Positions 43,813 through 53,524 of a DNA stretch of 64,000 nt are shown here, one piece after another. Under the pieces are notes generated by a model. The model had not been told where the DNA came from. It was given only the letters and a program-made list of their open reading frames with translations, and ran no database searches. The stretch lies in the NCBI GenBank assembly GCA_030015575.1, contig CM057339.1, positions 769,932,809-769,996,808 of the forward strand. Direction: 5' to 3'. How positions within the stretch are numbered: the first letter of the stretch is position 1; the number at the start of each line of letters is the position of its first letter. The stretch comes from Agapanthus africanus. Its lineage: Eukaryota; Streptophyta; Magnoliopsida; Asparagales; Amaryllidaceae. Made by a program: the position numbers and the translations under genes.

Positions 43813-43878
43813 CCAATCGGGAACAGCTTTGAATTGCTGAACACGGTGCGTAGAAACTCTTCTACTGCAATGTTGTAA
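43813..43878 (+). CDS. E10 upstream ORF, 3' end after E12
   Basis: The reading frame from 35518 continues here without shift for 21 codons (PIGNSFELLNTVRRNSSTAML) to TAA at 43876. That confirms E12 inserted into this ORF. An untranslated gap of 140 bp separates it from gag. Confidence 0.65.
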   Translation, partial: PIGNSFELLNTVRRNSSTAML

Positions 43879-44018
43879 CAAACTCCTTCAGCTGCGAAGA
43901 GTACCCCAGAGAAAAAGCTAGAACAGCCCCCTCAACGGCTGTCCTCTAAAATTTACAGAGTCTGGCGACAGGTCCATGAGTCAGTGATTGATGAAAACTA
44001 TCTCCGCCAACGAAAAAA

Positions 44019-45407
44019 ATGAAGGTTCGGCAAGAGAAGGATTACTCCGTCAAGCTCCAAAAACCAATAGTTACCCGGGTGCCCATTACAACGGCCCCCT
44101 TAACTCCAATCACTCAGAAGAAAAGGAGGCCGCAAAAAGCCCCTGTGAACATGGCGAAGCATAAAAGCGTTGAACACAAACACCCCAAATCTGGGGGCAT
44201 GGTAGTGCACACTGTTTATATGGCTTCTGGAAAGGAGGAAAGCCGCACTTCTACGGGCCACCGACCGCTCACCCGATCCGTGACGAAAGCCCAGGAGCAA
44301 CAACAAAAGCTTCAGGAAATGATGACTACAATGGCTGCACTCACTGAGCCAAAAGAAAGCTCTGAAACGTCTTCGGATGAGCGTCAAGAACAAGAAACCG
44401 ACGCTGAATTTTTACGCAGAATCCTCGAAAAGAAGGACAAAGAAGCTGCAGAGCAAGCGGCTAACATAAAACAGATGGCACTCCTCTTCCAAGATATGGT
44501 AGGGATGATATTACAGGCGGACCCTCCTGCCGAAGATCCTCCGATCGTCTTTGAAGACGACAGGGGAGAAGCGTCAAATCCTCCACTGGCTCTGTCAACA
44601 GCCAAGGAGGAGGCAATCTCCAAAGTTGACCTAGACGAATATATAGCTCAGCAGATCCGGGTTCATCAGGCGAATGAAGCGGCTGGGCAAATTGTTAGAA
44701 CCGGACGACCGTATCCGAGCTGGTATGACCAAATCAGTTACCCGCCAGGATATGTGATCCCTAAATTCCACGTATATAAAGGGACAGGGAATCCGCATCA
44801 GCATGTCGCTCAATTCAGGGCCTTATGCGGCAATACTGCAGGCGATGACAAATTGTTGCTATGTCAATTCGTCGGCAGCTTAGCAGATACAGCCTTTGAA
44901 TGGTATTCGGAGCTACCTAACGACTCTGTCAAAACATTTGCAGAGATGGAACTGCTGTTTACACAAAGATTCGCGAGTGCTAGTGAACGCACCCCGATTA
45001 CAGCACTGATAAATGCCAGGATAAGGCCCGACGAAACGTCGGTCCAATACACAATACGATGGCGAAACCTATGGTCGAAATGCGAACAACGCATAGAAGA
45101 GGCACCTGCGGTAGGCATGTTTGTGGGCACTCTCGATCCGCAGGCGACCATCTCACAATTCATGATGTTCTTCAGGCCGACCACCTTCCAGGCCTTGATT
45201 GACAAATTAGCCCAAATGGACCAGATAGGCCATAGACCGTCTCCTCCAAAATCAGATTCCCGAGATGAGAAAGGAAAAGGGAAAGCGATCGTCGTCGCCA
45301 ATGCTCAACAACAGTCGAGCAACTCAAAGCCGGTCGTTCGCCAAAACAACGTGCGTCCACGCCCATCCCTCGAAGAGAGGCTAGGACGTCCTTACTCGTT
45401 TCCTTAG
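44019..45407 (+). CDS. E10 gag, Ogre/Tat-like
   Basis: 462 codons. The N-terminus is basic; a Gln/Glu-rich likely coiled coil lies at about 85-165. The gag core spans about 225-395, with PSWYDQISYPPGYVIPKF, KGTGNPHQHVAQFRALCG, FVGSLADTAFEWYSELP, TFAEMELLFTQRF and SVQYTIRWRNLWSKCEQ. This is the retrotransposon gag domain that forms the particle shell, in the form typical of Ogre/Tat relatives. It ends at TAG 45405 just after RPYSFP, where other copies of the same module continue, so the stop is a mutation. No protease or pol follows. Confidence 0.88.
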   Translation: MKVRQEKDYSVKLQKPIVTRVPITTAPLTPITQKKRRPQKAPVNMAKHKSVEHKHPKSGGMVVHTVYMASGKEESRTSTGHRPLTRSVTKAQEQQQKLQEMMTTMAALTEPKESSETSSDERQEQETDAEFLRRILEKKDKEAAEQAANIKQMALLFQDMVGMILQADPPAEDPPIVFEDDRGEASNPPLALSTAKEEAISKVDLDEYIAQQIRVHQANEAAGQIVRTGRPYPSWYDQISYPPGYVIPKFHVYKGTGNPHQHVAQFRALCGNTAGDDKLLLCQFVGSLADTAFEWYSELPNDSVKTFAEMELLFTQRFASASERTPITALINARIRPDETSVQYTIRWRNLWSKCEQRIEEAPAVGMFVGTLDPQATISQFMMFFRPTTFQALIDKLAQMDQIGHRPSPPKSDSRDEKGKGKAIVVANAQQQSSNSKPVVRQNNVRPRPSLEERLGRPYSFP

Positions 45408-46873
45408 AATAAAACGAGAAGACTGTTCGAGCTGGCCATGCGCAACAGACTCATTAATCTGCCGAGTCCAAAGCGTCTGTCGTAGCCAGGCGATCTTAAT
45501 AATCCCAATTATTGCCCTTACCACCAAACGGTAAGTCACCGATTGAGGATTGTTTCATCTTTAAGGGATGGGTCGAAGATCAGTACCTACAAGGCAAGTT
45601 CACACTGTCGGAAAACTGGAAGGTAAACCCACCACAGCCACTCTCTCCAAAGAAAACGGACACGCCGGGGGCAACTTGTTCTTTAGTCAAGGATGAAAAC
45701 GATGGAGAAAACTCATCAGATGAATCCGAAGACTACGTAGCGACTTGTCATGTGATTTCTCACTCACTGACAGATAATAAAGAAGCTTCTTGCGCCGAGA
45801 AACCAATGGCGAACCCCGAACCGGAAATTCTACAGCCATCAGACGAGCTGATCGATGTCTTCCTAAATGAAATTCGTCTGAAAGAAAAAGCCAATCAAGA
45901 GCGTGAAATGGCCATACTGGAAAAAGCCATTGCATTCCCGTCAAATCAAAAGCCATCCACTGCGGATAAAAACAAATTCAAGACGAGGAAAAGGTTCGCC
46001 AAAGCTTTATCAGTAGGAATGAAGCTACCGCCCTTTGAAGAAAATACTCTCGCTGAGGTAGAGATGTACCCTAACTTCTACTTATATCATCAGAAGATCA
46101 TACATCCTACCGAAGACTGCGAATCTTTTAACTGTTGGTGGCAAGGGTATGTCGCTCAAAAGCAACACTTCGACAGGACAAAATGTGAAGCTTGTGGACA
46201 TCGGAAAAATGCGATATACGAGCGCAAAAGAGTCGCCGACGATTGCCATATAGCCGACTCTAAGGTATCGCAAATTATCACCTTTGGAAGCAACTCTGAC
46301 GAAGAAGCTATCCCCAACTCTTCCCTCGGGGAATCTATTTCAAAAATAAAGGAATTGAGAAGCTGCGAGAACGTTCAGCCATGCAATCGCATGCTACTCG
46401 GAAAGAATCCCGGCCCCGCAAACAACGGAGCGAACAGAAAGGATAAAAGAAAAGGAAAAAAGGGCCTCGTCGCCAGCGCTCAACAACAATCAGGTGACCC
46501 TAGACCGGTTGCTTGCCAAAGCAACAAGCAGCAACCCCTCCAGGAAAATTTGAAACGTCCTTACTCGTTTCCGCAAGATAAAACAAGGGGACTGTTCGAG
46601 CTGGCAGTGTGCGACAGACTCATCAATCTGCCGGGTCCAAAACGTCCGTTGCAGCCAGGCGATATTAATAATCCTAATTATTGCCCATACCACCAAACAG
46701 TAGGTCACCTGATCGAGGACTGCTACGTCTTCAAAAACTGGGTTGAAGACCAATACCAACAGGGCAAGTTTGCGCTGTCTGAGAACTGGAAGGTGAGTCC
46801 GCCACAACCGCACGCTCCGAAGAAGATGGATACGCCGGAGGCATCATGTTCATTCATGCAGAAGGACTCATAG
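45408..46873 (+). pseudogene. E10 gag C-terminus with three zinc-knuckle-like modules
   Basis: Module 1 (about 45290-45675) is broken by TAG at 45405, TAG near 45483 and a 1-nt deletion near 45541 that shifts frame. Module 2 (46070-46120) reads YLYHQKIIHPTEDC, with Tyr for the first Cys. Module 3 (46430-46840) is intact: CPYHQTVGHLIEDC, so C-x2-H-x4-H-x4-C. Modules 1 and 3 align over nearly 400 bp about 1.17 kb apart, including VEDQYxQGKFxLSENWKV. A further CEACGH lies near 46187. The frame is open from about 45512 to 46873. The expansion is unusual for a gag tail. Confidence 0.75.
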
Positions 46874-46914
46874 ACCGAAAAGTCAATAAACCAGATATTC
46901 GCCTCAAATACGGC

Positions 46915-47015
46915 GACAACGAACCAAAACGTCTTTAAACTAACAACGGACCAAGATGTCCTTAAACTAATGATGGACCGCAATGTCCTAAAACTTGCAA
47001 ATGACCTAAATGTCT
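46915..47015 (+). repeat. Four 27-bp repeat units in the E10 3' region
   Basis: The same unit as the LTR array (TCCTTAAACTAATGATGGACC). The LTR repeat has spread into the internal region, or the reverse. Confidence 0.85.
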
Positions 47016-47084
47016 TTAAACTAATACCGCAGCATCCTTGGGTTGACGAGATGAATAAAAAAAATAAAAAAAAAATATAATAAA

Positions 47085-47345
47085 TAAAAACGGTATGTCC
47101 ATAAGCAAAAAGGGCACGGATGAAAACCCGAAAGGGCTCCGTGAGTAAAAACAGCAGGGCTACCGGCGAGTGTTCGTGAAAACCCGAAAGGGCGCGACCT
47201 CGTAAAAAAAAGAGAAAAAAGAAAATAAAAAGAAAAAAAATGGTATGTCCATATGCAAAATGGGCACGGATGAAAAAATCCGAAAGGGCTCCGTGAGTAA
47301 AAACAGCAGGACTACCGGCGAGTGTTTGTGAAAACCCGAAAGGGC
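47085..47345 (+). repeat. 150-bp tandem duplication, E10 3' region
   Basis: Units start at 47091 and 47241 (GGTATGTCCATA). Each contains GGCACGGATG, CCGAAAGGGCTCCGTGAG and CTACCGGCGAGTG, separated by A-rich runs. Confidence 0.85.
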
Positions 47346-47364
47346 GCAACCTTGTTAAAGGACA

Positions 47365-47536
47365 CTTATAGGGTCCTCTCGACCTTATAAGGAGAAACCA
47401 CCCACGTGAGATCCTTACGACTCACAAGGGAGCAACACACTTAGGGATCCCCACGATTCCTAAGGAGAAAATACACTTGCAAGATCCTCACGACTCGTAA
47501 GGAGAACTCTCTTATGGGACCCTCACGGCTCATAGG
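47365..47536 (+). repeat. Covarying hairpin array, cluster 1 (5 units)
   Basis: HP1 47365-47391: 11 bp, loop CTCTC. HP2 47406-47425: 7 bp with a bulged A, loop CTTAC. HP3 47440-47464: 10 bp, loop CCCAC. HP4 47476-47501: 9 bp, loop CTCAC. HP5 47511-47536: 10 bp, loop CTCAC. The linker is usually GGAGAAA plus a few bases. Lower stems differ between units yet pair within each. Confidence 0.88.
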
Positions 47537-47711
47537 ATTTGAAAGTCTTAAGTTACAGAGACCTAAACCTGTGCTTAAGAAATCCCCACAATTTCCGATA
47601 TTGCCCTACAAGTGGCTCAATACTGACCCTTGTATACAATCCACGGGCGCGAATAAACATTTCCCTAACCAAGTCCCATCCATGACTGGGGATATGTTCG
47701 CATGGTAAACC

Positions 47712-47880
47712 CTTATAAATCCTCTTGATTTATGAGAAGAAAACCCTCCTGTAGGATCCTTACGACTTACAGAGGAAACGAACACTTAGGAATCCTCACG
47801 AGTCCTAAGAAGAAAATACACCTACGAGATCCTCACGACTTGTAGGGAGAAATACCTCCGTGAGACCCTTACGGCTCATG
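47712..47880 (+). repeat. Covarying hairpin array, cluster 2 (5 units)
   Basis: HP6 47712-47736: 10 bp, loop CTCTT. HP7 47746-47775: at least 9 bp with a bulged A, loop CTTAC. HP8 47785-47809: 9 bp, loop CTCAC. HP9 47821-47846: 10 bp with a bulged A, loop CTCAC. HP10 47859-47880: 8 bp, loop CTTAC. Between clusters 1 and 2 lies a spacer with TATACAATCCACGGGCG (47633-), a word also in the LTR. Confidence 0.88.
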
Positions 47881-48059
47881 AAGTTAAAAGCCTTAGCCAA
47901 CAGGACCCTAGCACTGGTTGCTAAGCCACCTTTGTTCAACATTGACAGAGGCAAATGATGATTCGTTCCTGGCAATATCCCAGTTGTAGCGGTGCTGATG
48001 CCAAAATCGACGTCTAATTTCAGGTTTACGGCCAAAAGCCAATAGGCCGCACATGCATG

Positions 48060-48260
48060 CAAAATAGCCGAAATGATTGGGCAACTCGTAATAAAAAGCA
48101 GCGAGTAAAAATAAAATAAATAGCCAAAATGATTAGGCAACTCACAATAAAAAGCAGCGAGTAAAAAAGAAAAAATAGCCGAAATGATTAGGCACCACGA
48201 AAAATAGCCGAAATGATTGGACAATCGCGATTTTCGCGATATAAAAAGCTGAAATGATAG
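48060..48260 (+). repeat. Tandem units of about 62 bp, E10 3' region
   Basis: Repeats of ATAGCCGAAATGATTAGGCA followed by CTCGTAATAAAAAGCAGCGAG-like sequence, whose ends CTCG and CGAG can pair. Later units shorten and end with TCGCGA, TTT, TCGCGA. Confidence 0.75.
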
Positions 48261-48402
48261 AGCATCGCGGAAAGAATAAAAAAAATGAAAGAATGAAACT
48301 TTTTGCCCTACAGGTGAAATCACATCGATCCCTGTATACAATCCAGGGGCACAGATAAAGAGGGAACCATACCTCCCCAACAGGCTCCATCAGAAAGCGA
48401 AG

Positions 48403-49000
48403 CCAAATCTCGACGGTTCATAGACAACCTAGAGACAATCTCGACATTTGTCATAATATTACAGACACGATGTCAACAAATGAAGCAAACGAAGATCCCG
48501 AGCTTCAAGGTCTCGACGTCAACATCGACAACTTAGAGATCACCAACGGCGTTTCTCCTCACTCCAACTAGATGCGGACATGACGTCAACAACCGACCTC
48601 AGAATCGCAACGAAACGGAACCACGGCAAAATCCCTAGTTCCAAACCTCGACGGTTCATCAGCAACCTAGAGACAACCTCGACGTCTGTCTCGATATAGT
48701 GGACGAGATGTCACCCCAATGTTCGTCTCGACACAGTAGACGCAAAGTCATTAAACGAATGGAGCCACGGCAAAATCCCTAGTTCCAAACCTCGGCGGTT
48801 CACCAGCAACCTAGAGACAACCTCGACGTCCGTCTCGATACAGCAGACGAAATGTCACCCCAACGTTCATCTCGACACAGCAGACGCAACGTCATCAAAC
48901 AAATGGAGCCACGGCAAAATCCCTAGTTCCCACCGCAACATTCGTCTCGATACAGCAGACGCAATGCCAGCAAACGAAGCAAAGGCCAAATTCCTAGCTT
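48403..49000 (+). repeat. Tandem units of about 144 bp, E10 3' region
   Basis: Starts near 48403, 48641 and 48785 (CCAAACCTCGRCGGTTCA). Each has AACCTAGAGACAA, CGTCTCGAYACAG and GCAAAATCCCTAGTTCC. The first unit is diverged. Tandem repeats between coding region and 3' LTR are known from Tat/Ogre elements. Confidence 0.8.
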
Positions 49001-49577
49001 CAGGGTCTTGACGGCAACTCACATAAAGCCCGAAAGACTATCGGAGATCATCCCCACACCAGCGCGGAGTGGTTATGACTCATCGGGGCTCACCAAAATA
49101 AGCCTAACCTCAAGTAAAAAGCGACATGGAAAATTCCTAACGCTTGCTCTTCCGACGGTCAAACTGCCAAGGAGGATTGCTTGAAGACGTCTTGTCCAGC
49201 CCCCGAAGGGATCAGAGACACGGCAGTCGCAGGGCTACTCGAACAGCACGATTGCCTATCGAGGACTATATCAGCTTATGCGATGGTACGATGGCCAAAA
49301 CCCTAAGTACCAACAACCTTAACGGGCTTCTGTCGTAAAGAGCAGAGGTTAAACGCGACGTTAAGATATTCTTGCGAGAAACGCTCGATTCGTCTCGACT
49401 TGCGAAAAAAATTGTTGAGGCGGCTCGACTCGTGAGATAAAGCCTTAGGCAGTGGGCATAAAAGAAGCCTGTTTCCTAAGCACTGGGACCCTGCAAGTTG
49501 GCCCAAAATGGTCTCTTGCATACCATCCACGGGTCTCACCCTCCAACATCGAACTTCGACAAGGAGGGAAACAACCG
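49001..49577 (+). other. E10 3' region, unassigned
   Basis: No gene and no clear tandem repeat. Near 49435-49540 there is another copy of the module found after hairpin clusters (GCCTTAGGCAGTGGGC...TACCATCCACGGGTCTC). Confidence 0.4.
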
Positions 49578-49752
49578 CTTACAAGTCCTCTCGACTCGTA
49601 AGAAGGAAAAATTCTCTTGTAGGATCCTTACGACTTACAAGAGAAAACCACACTTAGGAATCCTCACGATTCCTAAGGAGAAAAACCCACCTACGAGATC
49701 CTCTCGATCCGTAGGGAGAAAAGTCTCTATGAGACCCTCACGGCTCATAGAG
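49578..49752 (+). repeat. Covarying hairpin array, cluster 3 (5 units)
   Basis: HP11 49578-49602: 9 of 10 bp, loop CTCTC. HP12 49614-49643: 12 bp with a bulged A, loop CTTAC. HP13 49653-49677: perfect 10 bp, CTTAGGAATC with GATTCCTAAG, loop CTCAC. HP14 49690-49715: 10 bp with a bulged A, loop CTCTC. HP15 49725-49752: 11 bp with a bulged A, CTCTATGAG with CTCATAGAG, loop CTCAC. A larger pairing CTTAGGC with GCCTAAG follows (49762-49793). Confidence 0.9.
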
Positions 49753-49799
49753 TTGAAAAGTCTTAGGCAGCAGATCTGAACCTGCGGCCTAAGCCATCG

Positions 49800-50117
49800 C
49801 TATCCCTTGGAGAAATCTAGATGCTTACTCTGTTATCTATCAACCTTGCTTATTAACACAACATATCGAGAATAAAAGAAGAAAGCGACGGAAAGAGCAT
49901 CTGATCTACATTTGATCAAGCATTTGAGACACGTTCATTCATGCAAAAGATTCAGAACAAAAGATAAGACATGATAAGAAAAACAAAAATTCTCATTAAT
50001 ATCGCCCGAAGTTCTTACAATCATAAAAGCGATAAACTAAAAATATTATTACAAGGGAATAACCTCGAACCCAGGGCATGGATTGAGGAACTCAAAAGCT
50101 ACCCTATCTATGACTTT
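49800..50117 (-). other. Region downstream of the antisense ORF
   Basis: On the - strand this AT-rich stretch follows the antisense stop and contains ATTAATGAGAATTTTTG near 49990-50006, plausible as a 3' UTR and poly(A) region. No other feature seen. Confidence 0.4.
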
Positions 50118-50555
50118 TCAGGCCTCGCGGACCATCCTAGTATGCTTTCTTTCGCGAGCACAAGCGTCAGGGTCCCCCCTGATGTCTTCCACCCTCCGAT
50201 AAGCAGCGAGTATGGCGGACTGCTGAAAGACCTCGTGCAAGAGATCGATAAGACTGTCTCGCCGTCTCTTCGAGATAAAGTTCAACAGGTACACCGAGTG
50301 CACCTTGTCCTCAGCAGCATCCAACGCCCTAAGTGGCACGCCGGAACAGAAGAGGGGAAGCGCTTCCCAGATGGCTCCCACGATAAGCTTAAGGAGGGAG
50401 GAACGTCGGGGAAGAAGTGGACCATTGTACGCGTCGAAGCGACTCATTATTTCAGCACACTCCTCGTTTGTGAACTCCCGATTTTGAGAGCGGCCAAGTC
50501 GGCGGATGTCCCCATAAGAGATGATCTCGTTAAGAGCATACATGTGGGCGTTCAT
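50118..50555 (-). CDS. E10 antisense ORF, 145 residues
   Basis: It starts MNAHMYALNEIISYGDIRRL with an acceptable start context (AACAATGAA) and ends REA, stop. It reads as a largely helical, charged soluble protein (EECAEIMSRFDAYNGP, SKRRRDSLIDLLHEVFQQS). An antisense ORF between coding region and 3' LTR is known in Tat-lineage elements such as Grande and Retand. An antisense TATA box lies about 480 bp upstream (51038-51045). A 211-codon sense ORF (49971-50606) overlaps it; I prefer the antisense frame for composition and promoter. Function unknown. Confidence 0.6.
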   Translation of the reverse strand: MNAHMYALNEIISYGDIRRLGRSQNREFTNEECAEIMSRFDAYNGPLLPRRSSLLKLIVGAIWEALPLFCSGVPLRALDAAEDKVHSVYLLNFISKRRRDSLIDLLHEVFQQSAILAAYRRVEDIRGDPDACARERKHTRMVREA

Positions 50556-50606
50556 TGTTCTTGTGAAAGAGGATCAACGGAATTATCAGAAAGACTGATT
50601 AAGTAA

Positions 50607-51037
50607 AACGATATAATGCACTGAGTAATAAAATTTCATCCTCAAGCTCTAAGATCAATGAAACACTCTTAAGAGTTCTTTTAGATCAAAGGGATCAATG
50701 TTTTGCCAAAAAAAAATGCAAGCTTCTGTTCATGGGTTGAGAAACCCTGAAACAGATTCATGAGAGCAAAACTCTATTTGGTGAAACTCCAAAAGGATTT
50801 TCTTTAGATCAAAAGATCTATGAGAGCAAGGCTCTGTTAATTAAACTTAACTTGATTTAATTTAAAATTTTACATAAAAGGGGTGCTGGGTTCTGAACTT
50901 TGAAAGTTCTTAAAAAGAAACAAGAGCAGGGCTCTAAAAGTTGTTAAATAAGAGCAAAGCTCTAGAGTTCTTGAAGGCAAGAGCAGAGCTCTGAAGTTTC
51001 TGTAAGATGATAAGCATCTGTGGGAGACCGAAGGTCC
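50607..51037 (-). other. Antisense leader with triloop hairpins
   Basis: Between the antisense TATA box and ORF. It contains AGAGC and GCTCT pairs with loops AGG (50923-50935), AAA (50951-50963) and AGA (50980-50992), and an AGATC pair with loop AAAA. The style matches the LTR hairpin chain. Confidence 0.65.
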
Positions 51038-51045
51038 TATTTATA
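51038..51045 (-). promoter_or_regulatory. Antisense TATA box in E10
   Basis: TATAAATA on the - strand inside the palindrome CCTATTTATAGG (51036-51047). E9 has the same box in the same relative place (31454-31461, +), about 100 bp from its LTR. The context CTATAAATAGGACC resembles the LTR's own CTATAAAAAGGACC. Confidence 0.65.
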
Positions 51046-51134
51046 GGCATCAAGTGCCTCTTCGACTTCCAAAAGTTGTCACGGCGGTTAAAATTCCGCC
51101 ACCGTTGCGCTCACGTTTGGGGATACGTAAGCGC

Positions 51135-51151
51135 AACGGTGGGGGGGCATT
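51135..51151 (+). promoter_or_regulatory. E10 polypurine tract
   Basis: AACGGTGGGGGGGCATT directly precedes the 3' LTR. E9 has the equivalent inverted at 31351-31367. Confidence 0.8.
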
Positions 51152-53524
51152 TGTTTACCACAATCAGAGCAAAGCTCTGTTCAAATTCCGAGGCGGGAGA
51201 TAAAGCAACGCTTCATCTTCCCCCAATCAGAGCAAAGCTTTGCTTTGAAAATTTAAAAATTTAATAAATGAAGCAACGCTTCAAATTATTTGCGCTGCGC
51301 AACACGCCACGTGTCAGGCGCAGATGCATCAGCGCAGCGCCCAAGGCAGCGCACCCAATCAGAGCAAAGCTCTATTAAATGAAGCAACGCTTCAGATTAT
51401 TTGCGCTGCGCAACACGCCACGTGTCAGGCGCAGATGCATCAGCGTAGCGCCCAAGGCAGCGCACCCAATCAGAGCAAAGCTTTATTAAAGGAAGCAACG
51501 CTTCAGTTGCGCTAGTGCTGCGCTGCGCGACACGTGTCAGCGCAGTTGCGCTAGCGCAGCACGTGTCAGCGCAGATGCGCTCGCGCAGTTGCGCTGTGCG
51601 ACACGTGTCAGTGCAGATGCGCTCGCGCAGTTGTGCTGCGCTGTGCGCTGCGCGACACGTGTCACGCGCTGGGGCATCTGCGCCAAACAGAATTAAATTT
51701 CTAAGAAATCTTTTCTGTTCTTGTTAAAATAAGAAGATTTTCTTCTGCAAAGCAGAAGCCCTTGGATCAAAGATCCAACGGTAGGGAAAATTCCCCAAAT
51801 CACTCAGAGAAGGATCTCTTTAACAAATTTAACTAATTTATGGGCACTATAAAACAGACCCTAGGCCTCAATTCAAAATCATGAACATTTCTTGAAAAAA
51901 TTCAAGAGCTTCAAACAGAGAGAACTCTGAGCAAATTCCAAGAAAAAGGTAAAGAACCTTCATGAAATAGAAGAAATTTCTTCTAATGGATCAGTGATCT
52001 AAAAATAAGATCAATGATCTTTACATAATAAACAGTGCTTTGCACTTCTTATGAACCTCTGGTTCTTTAAAACAAGAAAATAAAAAAATAGTGCTTTGCA
52101 CTTCTTTTCTTGAATCTAAAAGATTCTTAGTGCTCTGCACTTACAAACTGCGCTGTTGCGCTCTTAAGAGAGCGCCATGTGTCAGCCATAGAACCACTTG
52201 CGCTACGCGCTCTTGAAATAGAGCTTTGCTCTCTGGAATTGGCGCAACTCACCAGAGCGCGCCACGTGTCAGTAGCACAACAGCGCAGCGCACTAGCGCA
52301 GCGCACTGCGCTATTGCGCTTGCGCTCACCAGAGCACGCTACGTGTCAGTAGCGCAACAGCGCAGCGCACTGCGCTATTGCACTTGCGCTCACCAGAGCG
52401 CGACACGTGTCAGCCATAGAACCACTTGCGCTACGCGCTCTTGAGATAGAGCTTTGCTCTCTGGAATTGGCGCAACTCACCAGAGCGCGCCACGTGTCAG
52501 CAGCGCACTGCGCTAGTACGCTTGCGCTCACCAGAGCGTGACACGTGTCACCACCATACGAGTTTGCGCTCAATACTTAGCGCAAAGCGCCTGACAAGCC
52601 ATGTGGGGCACTGTCAGAGTATTTAATGCTTTGCATTATTAAAGAAAAGGGACAGAGCCCAATTAAAAGGCCTAATAGGCCTAATAAAAAATGCTATGCA
52701 TTTTAAAAGGGGGGGCAAAGCCCAAACAAAAAAAACTAATAGATGCTCTGCATCATTTAGAAAAGGGCAAAGCCCAATCAAAACAAGAATAATGCAGTGC
52801 ATTACTAAAATGGGGTGAAGCCCTAGCACAGGCCAAAGACAAAAAATGTTGAAACTGGACTTAGTCCAATTTTGGCCATAAGTCCTTGAATTAAATTGAC
52901 TGAGCAAGATTGCTCTCTTAAATCAATTCACTTCGGTTCGAGGGTACATCTCCGAATTCCTCTGACACCTGTCGTTGTAATCATTCAACGTCGTCAGAGA
53001 GGTGACGAGTCCCGACGACCATAAACTAAATATGGACCGAGACGTCCTTAAACTAATATTGGACCGAGACATCCTTAAACTAATGTTGGACCGAAACGTC
53101 CTTAAACTAATGTTGGACCGAAACGTCCTTAAACTAATGTCGGACCACCACGTCCCTAAACTGGAACATGGACCACCACGTCCCTAAAACTGGACCATGG
53201 ACCGAAACGTCCTTAAACTAACGATGAACCACCACGTCTTTAAACTGGAATACGGACCACCACGTCTTTAAACTGGAATATGGACCACCACGTCCCTAAA
53301 CTGGAACATGGACCACCATGTCCTGAAACTGGAATACGGACCACTACGTCCCTAAACTTGAACAATAGAGCCTCCAAATGCTCTTTTGCCGGATCTAAAC
53401 GGTCCCGTTTAAGTTGATCTTAGCCCCCAAACACGGCTAACGTATCCTTAAGCATTCAAACGGACTATAAAACTCCAAATCAACCTGGGTTCCAGGGTAC
53501 ATCTCCGAATTCCTCTGACATCTG
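51152..53524 (+). repeat. E10 3' LTR, left part
   Basis: It starts TGTTTACCACAATCAGAGC and matches 31680-34785 without the MITE. A roughly 110-bp block with GCCACGTGTCAGGCGCAG is duplicated (51309 and 51419) where the 5' LTR has one copy. TATA box at 51848-51854. It breaks at 53525 where E13 inserted. Confidence 0.92.

Noticed and set aside
49971-50606. Sense ORF of 211 codons over the antisense ORF
   Set aside because: It has no sense promoter or domain, while the opposite frame fits the known antisense-ORF position and has a conserved TATA box. Some doubt remains.
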